Shown: in pieces, positions 43,592 through 52,125 of the stretch
Numbering within the stretch: position 1 is the stretch's first letter
How the letters are laid out: each line of letters begins with the position of its first letter
From: Chryseobacterium sp. Leaf405
Lineage (GTDB): Bacteria; Bacteroidota; Bacteroidia; Flavobacteriales; Weeksellaceae
NCBI RefSeq assembly: GCF_001425355.1
Contig: NZ_LMQN01000012.1
Span: 618,918 to 680,841 of the forward strand
Direction: 5' to 3'
Length of the DNA stretch: 61,924 bases
The notes under the pieces: generated by a model
The model's input: only the letters and a program-made list of their open reading frames with translations
Told to the model about the DNA's origin: nothing
The model's database searches: none
Program-made: the position numbers and the translations under genes

Positions 43592-44161
43592 TTAAAATAG
43601 AGATTGAGAAATAACCGTCCATACGATTGATACAAAGGCAAAAAGTACAATATGCTGCCATTTTTTGATATTGGTTGCCGTTTTAAAGCCATTATAATAC
43701 AAAACAATGCTGTAAATAAGGAAAATTAAAGTAATAAATCCCCAAATACTTACTATTGCCATATTTTGAATAGGAATATTTTCAGGGTGTGCCATGTTTT
43801 CGGTAATGCTGCTCGATGCCGCTTTATAAAAAGGTAATCCGTTCACCGGTAGCATGATGACTAATGGGATTTGAGAAACTAAAACCGTGTTGATAATATC
43901 GATAGGTCTTGTTTTACCATTTAAAATTTTACCGAGAATAAATAGAATGACTATTGCAGAAATATAACTTAAACCATTCGTTTTTACAATATCCCAAATA
44001 TCCTGATTTTTGCCTAAAGGTGAGTAATGAAAGATACTGTCGTTCACACTTTCAGAATAATAACAGCCGAAAATATTAATCGCAAAAACGATAATTCCTA
44101 CTGCCAGTAAAATTTTCTCATCAAATTTTAAAAAGGGATTAAAAATAGTTTTCCAGTTCAT
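43592..44161 (-). CDS. YIP1-like membrane protein
   Basis: 189 aa, five hydrophobic segments (about 18-35, 57-77, 88-108, 131-155, 168-186). The order of segments and NTVLVSQIPLVIMLPVNGLP (a loop typical of Yip1 proteins) suggest the YIP1 family, which in bacteria has unknown function. It is 5 bp downstream of the PH-domain gene and 17 bp upstream of the serine hydrolase, so the four genes (DUF2089, PH domain, YIP1, hydrolase) are one operon. Confidence 0.7.
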   Translation of the reverse strand: MNWKTIFNPFLKFDEKILLAVGIIVFAINIFGCYYSESVNDSIFHYSPLGKNQDIWDIVKTNGLSYISAIVILFILGKILNGKTRPIDIINTVLVSQIPLVIMLPVNGLPFYKAASSSITENMAHPENIPIQNMAIVSIWGFITLIFLIYSIVLYYNGFKTATNIKKWQHIVLFAFVSIVWTVISQSLF

Positions 44162-44166
44162 TGTTT

Positions 44167-44571
44167 TTATTTTTTTCCAGTAATATTTGGATTTATTTTA
44201 AGCAGCTCATTTTCTAAATCGCTGAAGTTTTTCGGAGATATAATAATGCTTCCGTTTGTGAAAAAAACTTCTACACGCCCGATAATGCTTGGTGCAGGCG
44301 AAGAAATTATGTTTCCGGTTTTTTCTATTTTGTAGATCTCACTTATTTTGATTTTTGTAGTTCCGAAAATTGAATTCTTTATATATAGAAATTCATGATC
44401 GATCTTGTACAAAATGGTGAACATCAGCAATAATATGACTCCAAAAACTGCGCAAGGTACCAGCATTACTTCCCAGTTTCCATTTTTCGTATCTAAGGAC
44501 ATCGGGAGCAGAATAATTAAAAAAATAGGAATTAAAAGTTCCCAACCAATTCTCACAGGTATATTTTTCAT
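44167..44571 (-). CDS. Membrane-anchored PH-domain-like protein
   Basis: 134 aa. Two N-terminal membrane segments (ELLIPIFLIILLPMS and MLVPCAVFGVILLLMFTILY) precede a small beta-rich domain with ISEIYKIEKTGNIISSPAPS and VEVFFTNGSIIISPKNFSDL, the pattern of bacterial PH domains (bPH_6-like). Probably faces the cytoplasm on the inner membrane. Second gene of the operon, 4 bp after the DUF2089 gene. Confidence 0.7.
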   Translation of the reverse strand: MKNIPVRIGWELLIPIFLIILLPMSLDTKNGNWEVMLVPCAVFGVILLLMFTILYKIDHEFLYIKNSIFGTTKIKISEIYKIEKTGNIISSPAPSIIGRVEVFFTNGSIIISPKNFSDLENELLKINPNITGKK

Positions 44572-44575
44572 CGTA

Positions 44576-44842
44576 TCAGCTGTTTAATTTTTGTATTTTT
44601 TCAATCAGATCATCCATTTTATTTCTCATTGTGGGATAGGAAAGTTCTGCCTGTTTTGCCATTTCCTTGATGCTTCCGCTGGACAGGAAAAAGTTTAAAA
44701 TGAAATCCTGTTCATCACGGTTCAGCTTTAGAATTACCGGAAGCTCATAATTACCGCTGACCTCAGTTTTACAACTGGGACATTTCATCTGACTTACATT
44801 AAGCGTATGATCGCAACTCGGACAAACTATAGGTAGTTTCAT
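44576..44842 (-). CDS. DUF2089 family zinc-ribbon protein
   Basis: 88 aa. A zinc ribbon VCPSCDHTLNVSQMKCPSCK (two CPxC knuckles) and a helix-turn-helix-like C-terminus (SGSIKEMAKQAELSYPTMRN, KMDDLIEKIQKL). DUF2089 proteins are thought to be DNA-binding regulators; here it heads an operon encoding two membrane proteins and a serine hydrolase, so it could control them. Upstream is the convergent tail region of tyrA (128 bp gap). Confidence 0.85.
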   Translation of the reverse strand: MKLPIVCPSCDHTLNVSQMKCPSCKTEVSGNYELPVILKLNRDEQDFILNFFLSSGSIKEMAKQAELSYPTMRNKMDDLIEKIQKLNS

Positions 44843-44970
44843 ACTTTTGTTTTTGTAAAAGTAATATAAATTTGAATAAAATTAAAATATTTTTTAATAA
44901 AGTTAAAAAAGTAATTGATAAAGAAAATAAAAAAACTTCCGGAATAGGAAGTTTAGTTGCTTTAAAATCT

Positions 44971-45816
44971 TTATTTATCGAGAATTCCACGTATTTTATT
45001 GGCATTTGAAATCAATTCTCCAAGATATTCGAAGTTTTCTTTTTCTAAAGCCGATTTGAATTTTCTTAATTGGGCGATATGTTCATTTAAAACATCCAAA
45101 ACATTTTCTTTATTCTGTTTGAAAATAGGAACCCACATTTCAGGATGAGATTTTGCTAAACGAACTGTGCTCGAAAAACCAGAACTTGCCAACTGGAAAA
45201 TCGTTTCCTCTTCACGCTCCTTTTCCAAAACGGTATTTGCCAACGCATAAGATGTAATATGGGAAATGTGTGAAATGTATGCGGTATGTATGTCGTGGTC
45301 TTCTGCATTCATATAAATTAAATGCATATCTAAATTTTTAACGATTTTTTCCACCAACTGCAAAGCATCTGTTGCAGATTCTTCTTTATTGCAAATCACA
45401 CCTGCTTTTCCCGAAAAACTGTCTGAAATAGCTGATTTCGGACCATTGTTTTCCGTTCCCCACATCGGGTGAAAAGCCACAAATCTGGATCTTTTAGGAT
45501 GATCTTTTACGGCATTTACAATTCCGGCTTTTGTCGATCCCGCATCCATGACGGTTTGATTGTTTGAAATTAAATCCAATACATTCGGCAATAATTTTCT
45601 TGCAGCATCCACCGGAATAGCAAGAATTATTAGATCGACATTTTTAATTCCATGTTCTAAGTCTGCTTTTTCATCAATTATTTTTAAATCTAAAGCTTCA
45701 TTAAGATGTTCGTTGCTGTTGTCGATTCCGTAAATGAAATCTGCAATTCCTTTTTGTCTTAATTTTAAAGCGATTGAACCGCCGATTAATCCTATCCCTA
45801 TTATACTTATTTTCAT
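44971..45816 (-). CDS. tyrA: Prephenate dehydrogenase
   Basis: 281 aa. NAD-dependent oxidative decarboxylation of prephenate to 4-hydroxyphenylpyruvate for tyrosine. Rossmann start ISIIGIGLIGGSIALKLRQK (G-x-G-x-x-G), then DLIILAIPVDAARKLLPNVL, MDAGSTKAGIVNAVK and the prephenate-dehydrogenase motif FHPMWGTENNGPKSAISDSF (H and G-T-E-x-x-G). Helical C-terminal dimerisation domain with HDIHTAYISHISHITSYALA. No ACT or chorismate-mutase domain fused. A terminator hairpin with an upstream leader ORF rich in Tyr codons precedes it, suggesting attenuation by tyrosine. Confidence 0.92.
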   Translation of the reverse strand: MKISIIGIGLIGGSIALKLRQKGIADFIYGIDNSNEHLNEALDLKIIDEKADLEHGIKNVDLIILAIPVDAARKLLPNVLDLISNNQTVMDAGSTKAGIVNAVKDHPKRSRFVAFHPMWGTENNGPKSAISDSFSGKAGVICNKEESATDALQLVEKIVKNLDMHLIYMNAEDHDIHTAYISHISHITSYALANTVLEKEREEETIFQLASSGFSSTVRLAKSHPEMWVPIFKQNKENVLDVLNEHIAQLRKFKSALEKENFEYLGELISNANKIRGILDK

Positions 45817-45834
45817 TTGTTACATTTTAAAATC

Positions 45835-45861
45835 AAAAAACCCCGCCCAAGGACGAGGTTT
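45835..45861 (-). promoter_or_regulatory. Attenuator terminator in the tyrA leader
   Basis: On the minus strand AAACCTCGTCC-TT-GGGCGGGGTTTTTT: 8-bp GC-rich stem extended by A/T pairs and a run of six T, ending 19 bp before the tyrA ATG. Placed between leader peptide and structural gene as in amino-acid attenuators. Confidence 0.7.
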
Positions 45862-45883
45862 GTGTTATCTATATAAGAAATCC

Positions 45884-45940
45884 TTATCCCAAATTGGAGT
45901 TAAAAATTTCGTAATAATATGTTCTGTTATTTGTAATCAC
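45884..45940 (-). CDS. tyrA leader peptide with three consecutive Tyr codons
   Basis: GTG start at 45940, 18 aa: MITNNRTYYYEIFNSNLG. Codons 8-10 are TAT TAT TAC, with one Phe codon following. It begins 4 bp after a TATCTTTG promoter box, so the message may be leaderless, and its stop is 22 nt before the terminator hairpin. A leader peptide with a run of the end-product's codons followed by a terminator is the hallmark of ribosome-mediated attenuation. Confidence 0.65.
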   Translation of the reverse strand: MITNNRTYYYEIFNSNLG

Positions 45941-45944
45941 AAGA

Positions 45945-45952
45945 CAAAGATA
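45945..45952 (-). promoter_or_regulatory. -7 promoter element of the tyrA leader transcript
   Basis: TATCTTTG on the minus strand, exact TAnnTTTG. Transcription would start at about the leader GTG. Confidence 0.55.
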
Positions 45953-46029
45953 GATAATTTTTAATCAAAGATAAAAAAAGTGAATGGTGAATTTTGCTTT
46001 GAAATTTAATTTTAAAGTCAATTAAACAT

Positions 46030-46121
46030 CGTTGTCAATTCGCTTTGCTGTCAATTAATTTTATTATGAATTTAAAAAATTGACCATTGACTTGCGAAGC
46101 AAGATTCACCATTGACAATAA
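46030..46121. repeat. Intergenic repeat with TTGACAATT units and a CTTGC-GAA-GCAAG hairpin
   Basis: Contains several ACCATTGAC / GTCAATT half-sites in both orientations and a perfect 5-bp hairpin CTTGCGAAGCAAG (46091-46103). Similar decayed sequence lies at 40247-40310 and 59113-59150. Confidence 0.55.
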
Positions 46122-48413
46122 TTATGGATTCGAGATAATCAATGTCGAAGGAATATCCGATAACCAAAGGCTTTTGGTGTCGATCAGGTTTTTCCAGCTT
46201 TTACTGCTGACCAACATTAAGTCCTGAGAATTCAGAAATTCTTTCTCAATTTTCTTCTCGTTATATAAAGTGATATGATTGGGTGCCACCTGTTCGATGC
46301 TTCTGATGAGTTCTTTTACCTCGATATTATTTCTGATTTGTCCTGCAACATCCAGAATGATGATTTGAGAATTGTTATTATTGATTAGTCTTTTCGCATA
46401 TTCAAGCAAATAAAAATCGCTTAAATTAAAGATCGGAACAAAAACTTTATCCGCTGAAGTAAATTCTTTTTCAACCAAAACTCCCACCGGAATGGTCGCT
46501 TTATCCAACAGCTGAAGCGTTACATCGTCAAAAGGTGAATTGTTAAAAATATTTCCTTTTCCCTTTACGGTGTTTAATAATTTTTCGGGATTAATGATTT
46601 TTGTAGTAAAACCCAGCAATCTTCCCAACAAGCTTCCTTCATACATCGATTTACCGAGCATGATCAAAAGAAGATCGTAATTTCCTTTATTGGTTATATT
46701 CGCAAGGTCATTTTCAACATCAGTGGATGCTTTGAAAAGGGTAGTGACTTCCAGGTTTAATTCATTCGAAGTATCTATTACATTTTTGAACTGTTCTTTC
46801 TCAAAATCATCAATATCAAAAGCGTGAAGTTCATCTACAGGCGCAATATTCATTGCAGTCACACTTTTATTTCCATTCATTTTCTGCGTAAGATTATGGG
46901 CTAGTTTCAACAATGTACTTCCTGATTTTGCTGTCTCAAAAGATACGAGAACTCTATATTTAGCATGGTTATCATCGTCTTCTTCGTCATCTTCAACCAT
47001 TGATTTTTTGCCTTTAAACAGATAATTGATGAGATCTAGGCAAGGTCCCGTCATAAAAGTGGTGAACAATGCCATAATGACCAGCATGGCAAATAATTCA
47101 GGACCTAAAACGCCTAAATCATAACCGATATTTAATACAATAAGCTCCGTTAATCCTCTTGTATTCATAAGTGCACCAATCGTGAGACTATCTTTCCAGC
47201 TTAATTTCAGGAATTTTGCAGCGAGTGCACTTCCTACAAATTTTCCGGTAACTGCAGTTAAAATGATGAATCCGCCGATTTTCCAAAGATGAGGATCGTT
47301 CAGTAATCCGATTTGCGTTCTTAATCCCGTAAATACAAAGAAAAGAGGCAGTAATAAAACCAAGGCAACATCTTCTATTTTTTCAATGAAAAGATTTCTG
47401 AATTTTACATTTTCAGGCATAATCGCTCCCGCCATAAATGCTCCAAAAAGTGCATGAATACCGATAACTTCTGTTGCGTAGGATGAAATAATTAAAATCA
47501 GGAAAAATACAGCAACCAATGCTTTGCTGATAAAGCCTTTTCCTTTTTGTGATTCGGCAATTCGAATCAGAAACGGGCGTACCGCTTTAATCATGATAAA
47601 AACATACAGAATTGCCATTAAAATAACGAATACAGATCCTGAAAAAGATCCTGCTTTCACAATAGCGATTACGGCTGCTAAAATACACCAGGCGGTAATA
47701 TCATCTGCTGCGGCACAGGTAATAACAACAGTTCCTATCTTTGTTTTATGTAAATTTCTCTCCTGAACAATTCTTGCTAACACCGGAAATGCAGTGATAC
47801 TCATTGCGATAGCGATAAATAAAGCAAACGAACTAAACTGAATGCCGTCCGGGGCAAATTCTTTATAAATAAAATAGGAAAGTCCAACACCTAAAGCAAA
47901 CGGAATAATGATGCTTGCATGGCTAATGACCACGGCATCATGCGCTCTTTTTCTCAAAACACTTAAATCAAGCTCCATTCCTACGATGTACATGAAAAGA
48001 ATGAGACCGATCTGGCTCAAAAACTGTAAATTTCCTAATGATTCTTTAGGAAAAATAAATGCTGAAAGTTCCGGAAAATACAATCCGAAAAGAGATGGAC
48101 CGAGGACAATTCCCGCAATCATTTCACCGATTACGGAAGGTTGTTTTAGTTTCACACAGATCCAGCCAAAAAGTTTTGCCACCATAATGATGGTAACGAT
48201 TTGGGCGAGAAGAAGTGCTAAAGGATGATGAAGATTGGTAAGAAATGAATCGACAAAATTTTCCCACATGGTAGATCCTGTGGCTTTACTTGGAGCAATA
48301 TTTTCTCCTATTTCCAGCGTTTTTCCTTCAATGAAAAACCAATACATCAAGCATGAGAAAAAAATAATCGTAGCGACATAAAAAATAATATTCCTGTACT
48401 TTCCCAATTTCAT
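46122..48413 (-). CDS. Cation/proton antiporter (CPA2 family) with C-terminal Usp-like domains
   Basis: 763 aa from the ATG at 48413; six more codons are open upstream. Residues about 10-440 hold 12-13 membrane segments of the Kef/NhaP-like CPA2 type, with LFGWICVKLKQPSVIGEMIA, MYIVGMELDLSVLRKRAHDA, ITCAAADDITAWCILAAVIA (the A-D-D ion-binding motif) and MNTRGLTELIVLNIGYDLGV. After an acidic linker (MVEDDEEDDDNH) follow two Usp-like sensor domains instead of the usual TrkA-N domain. It exchanges K+ or Na+ for protons across the inner membrane. Monocistronic. Confidence 0.9.
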   Translation of the reverse strand: MKLGKYRNIIFYVATIIFFSCLMYWFFIEGKTLEIGENIAPSKATGSTMWENFVDSFLTNLHHPLALLLAQIVTIIMVAKLFGWICVKLKQPSVIGEMIAGIVLGPSLFGLYFPELSAFIFPKESLGNLQFLSQIGLILFMYIVGMELDLSVLRKRAHDAVVISHASIIIPFALGVGLSYFIYKEFAPDGIQFSSFALFIAIAMSITAFPVLARIVQERNLHKTKIGTVVITCAAADDITAWCILAAVIAIVKAGSFSGSVFVILMAILYVFIMIKAVRPFLIRIAESQKGKGFISKALVAVFFLILIISSYATEVIGIHALFGAFMAGAIMPENVKFRNLFIEKIEDVALVLLLPLFFVFTGLRTQIGLLNDPHLWKIGGFIILTAVTGKFVGSALAAKFLKLSWKDSLTIGALMNTRGLTELIVLNIGYDLGVLGPELFAMLVIMALFTTFMTGPCLDLINYLFKGKKSMVEDDEEDDDNHAKYRVLVSFETAKSGSTLLKLAHNLTQKMNGNKSVTAMNIAPVDELHAFDIDDFEKEQFKNVIDTSNELNLEVTTLFKASTDVENDLANITNKGNYDLLLIMLGKSMYEGSLLGRLLGFTTKIINPEKLLNTVKGKGNIFNNSPFDDVTLQLLDKATIPVGVLVEKEFTSADKVFVPIFNLSDFYLLEYAKRLINNNNSQIIILDVAGQIRNNIEVKELIRSIEQVAPNHITLYNEKKIEKEFLNSQDLMLVSSKSWKNLIDTKSLWLSDIPSTLIISNP

Positions 48414-48537
48414 GATTCCAATTTTCTGCAAAGTTGAGAAGAATATAATTATGATGAATATGATTCTTTTTTAAATGTAATAAATGGATTAAATAATGTA
48501 ATGAAACAGGAGGAAAGAAATGAATCGAAGTAAAAAA

Positions 48538-49248
48538 TTATTTTCCGAACATTTTTACTAACGAATTTTTATAAGCTTCACCGATGTGTAACTTTAAAAA
48601 ATTCTCTCCTTCTAGAGGAATAGATGTAATAATTTCGTTGGTTGAAAAAACTTTAATAGCAGACAGCGCAATGATTTCCTTTTTATTAACCTGGGCGAAG
48701 TCTTTTGGCGGAAGCATTTCGAGAAGATTCTTAAAATTAAGGTTTTTCAGGATAATATTTGTACCGTCATTCAAAAGAATGATTTTGTCGCGGCTGTCGA
48801 TTTCTGAAGTTTTGATGTAGGCAATTTGTTCAGTGAAGATAACGGTTTTCCCGATATTGGTATTCCATTCGATAAAGTCTTTTTTGTGCGAAGTCTGAAG
48901 TAATTCGGCTGCTTTTTCGAAAGCTTGCTCTAATCTTTCCTTTTTAATGGGTTTTCTTACGTAATCAACCACATTCAAATCAAAAGCTTCAGCAGCATAT
49001 TCTTTATAAGCGGTGGTAAAGATGATTTTTTTTGAGCCTGAAATCAGTTCTGCAACCTGTAAACCGTTCATTCCTGGCATTTCGATGTCGAGAATGCAGA
49101 CATTACAATCAATATTCTCAATTTCGCTTAAAAATATTTTAGGATCATTAAAAGCTCTCACAACTTCCACGTTATCAATTTGTTCGCATAAAAGTTTTAA
49201 ATAGCTGATTGCCAATAATTCATCATCAAGAATAACGCATTTTATCAT
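48538..49248 (-). CDS. LytTR-family response regulator
   Basis: 236 aa. Receiver domain (1-120): acidic pocket in KCVILDDELLAI, phosphorylated Asp in CILDIEMPGMNGLQVAELIS, the conserved Lys in DYVRKPIKKERL. C-terminal LytTR DNA-binding domain with IAYIKTSEIDSRDKIILLND and MLPPKDFAQVNKKEIIALSA. Its start overlaps the end of the kinase gene by 23 bp (ATG 49248 inside the kinase), so the two are translationally coupled. Together they form a LytS/LytR-type two-component system. Confidence 0.92.
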   Translation of the reverse strand: MIKCVILDDELLAISYLKLLCEQIDNVEVVRAFNDPKIFLSEIENIDCNVCILDIEMPGMNGLQVAELISGSKKIIFTTAYKEYAAEAFDLNVVDYVRKPIKKERLEQAFEKAAELLQTSHKKDFIEWNTNIGKTVIFTEQIAYIKTSEIDSRDKIILLNDGTNIILKNLNFKNLLEMLPPKDFAQVNKKEIIALSAIKVFSTNEIITSIPLEGENFLKLHIGEAYKNSLVKMFGK

Positions 49249-49996
49249 AGAATTCGCCTAAGTTGATTGTTAATTCCGCAGTGAAGATACCGTTTTTTGA
49301 GTTTTTCTGAAGCGAATAAAAATTACTGTAAATCATTTTCAGTCGTTGATCCAATGACTGACTTCCGAAACCACTTTTTTCTTTTTCCAGCATATTTTTT
49401 ACGGAAGCCTTGTTGCTCACTTTCATAATGAAAATTCCGTCTTTAAGTTCTATTTGAATTGAAATAAATGAATCCTGTGCCAGAAAATCGGTGTGTTTAA
49501 AAGCATTTTCTATCAAATCGACTAAAATCAACGGAGCAAAAATCTTCTCTTCGTAAACGGTGTCAGATTTATCAATCTTAGATTTAATTCTGAAATCAAA
49601 AAGTGGATTTACCTTTATTTTATTAATTTCAATTAAACTTAAAGCGAAATTTAATTCATCCTTTGGACTTACAAATTTATTGTTGCTTTCGTATAAAATA
49701 TAATCTAAAACATTCGCCAGTTTATCCAACGACATATAGGTTTGATACGCATGTGACTGAACAGAATTTAAAATATTCTTGAATAAATGCGGATTCAGTT
49801 TTGTGCCGATATGCTCAAGTTGAACCTCGTTTAATCGTTGTTCAATTATTTTATTGGCTTCGGAAAGTTTGGCATTTCTTATCTTAAATTTCTGATTCTG
49901 GCTAAATAAATAAATACTTACCGTTGCAAAAAAGAAAATAGCAAATACTCCAATGAAGATCAGATAATCATGAATCATGTAGTAGTTGCCTTCCAT
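49226..49996 (-). CDS. LytS-like sensor histidine kinase
   Basis: 256 aa. One N-terminal membrane helix (YLIFIGVFAIFFFATVSIYL), a coiled coil, then the His_kinase domain with the phosphoacceptor in HIGTKLNPHLFKNILNSVQS and an ATPase N-box VDLIENAFKHTDFLAQDSF followed by a G-box EKSGFGSQSLDQRLK. There is no separate extracellular sensor, so the signal may come from the membrane or a partner. Possible alternative start six codons in (49978). Upstream 9 bp lies the small membrane-protein gene, after alanine dehydrogenase. Confidence 0.9.
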   Translation of the reverse strand: MEGNYYMIHDYLIFIGVFAIFFFATVSIYLFSQNQKFKIRNAKLSEANKIIEQRLNEVQLEHIGTKLNPHLFKNILNSVQSHAYQTYMSLDKLANVLDYILYESNNKFVSPKDELNFALSLIEINKIKVNPLFDFRIKSKIDKSDTVYEEKIFAPLILVDLIENAFKHTDFLAQDSFISIQIELKDGIFIMKVSNKASVKNMLEKEKSGFGSQSLDQRLKMIYSNFYSLQKNSKNGIFTAELTINLGEFYDKMRYS

Positions 49997-50005
49997 AGAA
50001 ATAAT

Positions 50006-50377
50006 TTATTTCAATTTTTTCAATGTGTTCAAAGCAGTAGTTTCCTCACACTTTTCGTAAGTAATTTCGTACGTTGGATTTTTTTCAGGATAAAACAGAA
50101 CATAATCAGGACACGGTTTTTTCTGTGCGTGACTTTTATCGAAATCTATTTTTCCGTTGGTGATAATGCTGTCTTTTATAAACTTCTCATCAATTTTTAA
50201 GGCAGTCATTTCTGCTTTAAAACTGTCGGAATATTTAAAATCTTTAGACAATGTTTCGGCAATGACACGGCTGTTGGGAAGATAACCGCTGCAGCTCGCA
50301 CCTTTTTTATTCAATACAAAAAATACGATGGCAAGCCCCGGAATAAGTCCAATGGCGAAGAATTTGAGTTTTTTCAT
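50006..50377 (-). CDS. Small membrane-anchored protein of unknown function
   Basis: 123 aa. Start MKKLKFFAIGLIPGLAIVFF (one membrane helix), then a soluble domain with cysteines (GASCSGYLPNSRVIAETLSK, HAQKKPCPDYVLFYPEKNPT, YEITYEKCEETTALNTLKKL). Possibly a DUF4258-like domain. The start overlaps the ald stop by one base (TAATG), so it is translationally coupled to ald and sits directly upstream of the LytS/LytR pair. Function unknown. Confidence 0.7.
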   Translation of the reverse strand: MKKLKFFAIGLIPGLAIVFFVLNKKGASCSGYLPNSRVIAETLSKDFKYSDSFKAEMTALKIDEKFIKDSIITNGKIDFDKSHAQKKPCPDYVLFYPEKNPTYEITYEKCEETTALNTLKKLK

Positions 50378-51570
50378 TAGAAAATTAAAAGATTGATATC
50401 ATGATAAGTAAGTCCGAAACGGTCGCAAATACTTTTCTTCGTATGTCTGCCTTTGTACATATAAAGACTCTGTTTCATTTCGTTTTTGCGAACCAGCATA
50501 TTTTCGAAACCGCCTTCTTCGTCGTAATTTAAAATGTAGGAAAGAAAGAAATTAGAAATCGCTTTTGTTGTCGTTCTCGGCATTCTTGACGTAAGATTCG
50601 GAAGTCCGCAATGGATTACACCATGTTTGATGATGTAGGGATCTTCCATGGTTGTCAGTTCGGATGTCTCGATTACTTTTCCGTTGTCAATGGTAATATC
50701 GATGATGACACTGCCTTTTTTCATCTTCATAACCATATCTTCGGTTACAATAGGAGTCATGTTTAATCTTGGTAAAGCTCCAATCACAACATCTGCTCGT
50801 CTCAACGCTTTTTTAAGTTCTTTTGGATCAATAATTGAAGTCGGAACTCTGCTGTCTACCAATGTGTGTAGTCTTCTCAGTTTTGAAAGTGAATTATCGA
50901 AAACTCTTACACTTGCGCCCAAACCAATAGCTGCTTTTGTGGCAAATTCTCCTACGATTCCGGCTCCTAAAATGATCACTTCGGCAGGTCTTACTCCTGT
51001 GATTCCGCCTAACATGAGACCATTTGATAACGCTAATAATTCGGATGCATACAGAATGGAAACCGTTCCTGCAATTTCGCCGACCAATCTCACTAAAGCC
51101 AGTTGTTTGTATTCGTCAACAATAAATTCGAAGGCAATGGCGTTGATTTTTTTCTCTGCTAATTTTAAGAAATAATCTTTATCTCTTAAATTAATCTGAA
51201 GTGCTGAAACCAAATAAGTATTGGGTTTCATATAATCAATTTCGTCTTCTGTGGGTGGATTGACTTTTAGAATCAAATCCTGAGAAAAAGCTTCTTTAGG
51301 ATCATTTGTAATTCTTGCTCCCGATTCAGAATATTGTAAATCTGTAAAAAATGAACCTTGTCCGGCTCCTGATTCTACGATAATTTCATGACCACTTTCT
51401 ACTAAAACCTGCACGGCATCTGGTGTTATACAGGTTCTTCTTTCATTCAGAGAGGTTTCTTTGGGAATACCTATGCTGAATTGTCTTCCTTTTCTGATGA
51501 CTTCCAGCTTTTCCTCTTTTGGCATCAGTTCCTCTTCGGTAAAAGGAGTAAAAATATTTGTAGTACTCAT
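50377..51570 (-). CDS. ald: Alanine dehydrogenase
   Basis: 397 aa. NAD-dependent conversion of L-alanine to pyruvate and ammonia. N-terminal substrate domain with SIGIPKETSLNERRTCITPD and EIIVESGAGQGSFFTDLQYS, NAD domain with VIILGAGIVGEFATKAAIGL and GASVRVFDNSLSKLRRLHTL, and the late SRMPRTTTKAISNFFLSYIL. A helical C-terminal extension (residues 340-397) goes beyond classical Ald and resembles the Flavobacteriia variant. First gene of the ald / small protein / LytS / LytR run. Confidence 0.88.
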   Translation of the reverse strand: MSTTNIFTPFTEEELMPKEEKLEVIRKGRQFSIGIPKETSLNERRTCITPDAVQVLVESGHEIIVESGAGQGSFFTDLQYSESGARITNDPKEAFSQDLILKVNPPTEDEIDYMKPNTYLVSALQINLRDKDYFLKLAEKKINAIAFEFIVDEYKQLALVRLVGEIAGTVSILYASELLALSNGLMLGGITGVRPAEVIILGAGIVGEFATKAAIGLGASVRVFDNSLSKLRRLHTLVDSRVPTSIIDPKELKKALRRADVVIGALPRLNMTPIVTEDMVMKMKKGSVIIDITIDNGKVIETSELTTMEDPYIIKHGVIHCGLPNLTSRMPRTTTKAISNFFLSYILNYDEEGGFENMLVRKNEMKQSLYMYKGRHTKKSICDRFGLTYHDINLLIF

Positions 51571-51640
51571 CCTTTCAATTAATTAGATTCTTACAGATCG
51601 TTATTTTACAGTTAAATTCAATAGCAAAGATACATAATAT

Positions 51641-52048
51641 TTACTCGAAAGTGATTTCTCTGTTTTCTCCCGTATTGATGATGCTCATTTCGTGGTATTT
51701 AAGTCCGTACAGTTCATCTTCGTATACTTCCGGCCATTCTATGATGCATAAAAAGGCGTTGTCTAAGTATTCCTCAATCCCAATATCATAGACTTCCTTA
51801 ATGTTTTTCAGACGATACAAATCGAAATGATAAATTTTCCCTTTTGGAGTATTATATTCATTCACAATAGAATATGTTGGTGAATTCACTTCGTCCTCAC
51901 TACCCAGATTTTTCAATAAAAATTGAGTAAAAGTTGTTTTTCCGGCACCTAAATTTCCTTTCAGTAAAAGGATATTATGTTGAAATTCAGGAAGAATTTC
52001 TGTTACGACATTTTGCCAGTCTTCTATATTTTTAATATTAAATTGCAT
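51641..52048 (-). CDS. tsaE: tRNA threonylcarbamoyladenosine biosynthesis ATPase TsaE
   Basis: 135 aa, P-loop protein with LLLKGNLGAGKTTFTQFLLK (Walker A) and later NSPTYSIVNEY and FDLYRLKNIKEVYDIGIEEY. TsaE works with TsaD and TsaB to make t6A at position 37 of ANN-decoding tRNAs. Transcribed divergently from dnaG with a 77-bp gap. Confidence 0.92.
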   Translation of the reverse strand: MQFNIKNIEDWQNVVTEILPEFQHNILLLKGNLGAGKTTFTQFLLKNLGSEDEVNSPTYSIVNEYNTPKGKIYHFDLYRLKNIKEVYDIGIEEYLDNAFLCIIEWPEVYEDELYGLKYHEMSIINTGENREITFE

Positions 52049-52113
52049 AGAATAATTTGCTGTAAAATTAATTATAAACTATTAGATTTATATAATGAAA
52101 CTTCTATTTTACG

Positions 52114-52121
52114 TATTTTTG
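52114..52121 (+). promoter_or_regulatory. -7 promoter element of dnaG
   Basis: TATTTTTG, exact TAnnTTTG, ending 4 bp before the ATG (52126): transcription would start at or next to the start codon, implying a leaderless message. Confidence 0.5.
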
Positions 52122-52125
52122 CTGA

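Noticed and set aside
44799..45005. 68-codon minus-strand ORF between tyrA and the DUF2089 gene
   Set aside because: Overlaps both genes, poor composition.
44971..45816. Bifunctional chorismate mutase/prephenate dehydrogenase
   Set aside because: No mutase or ACT domain visible; length and motifs fit a single-domain enzyme.
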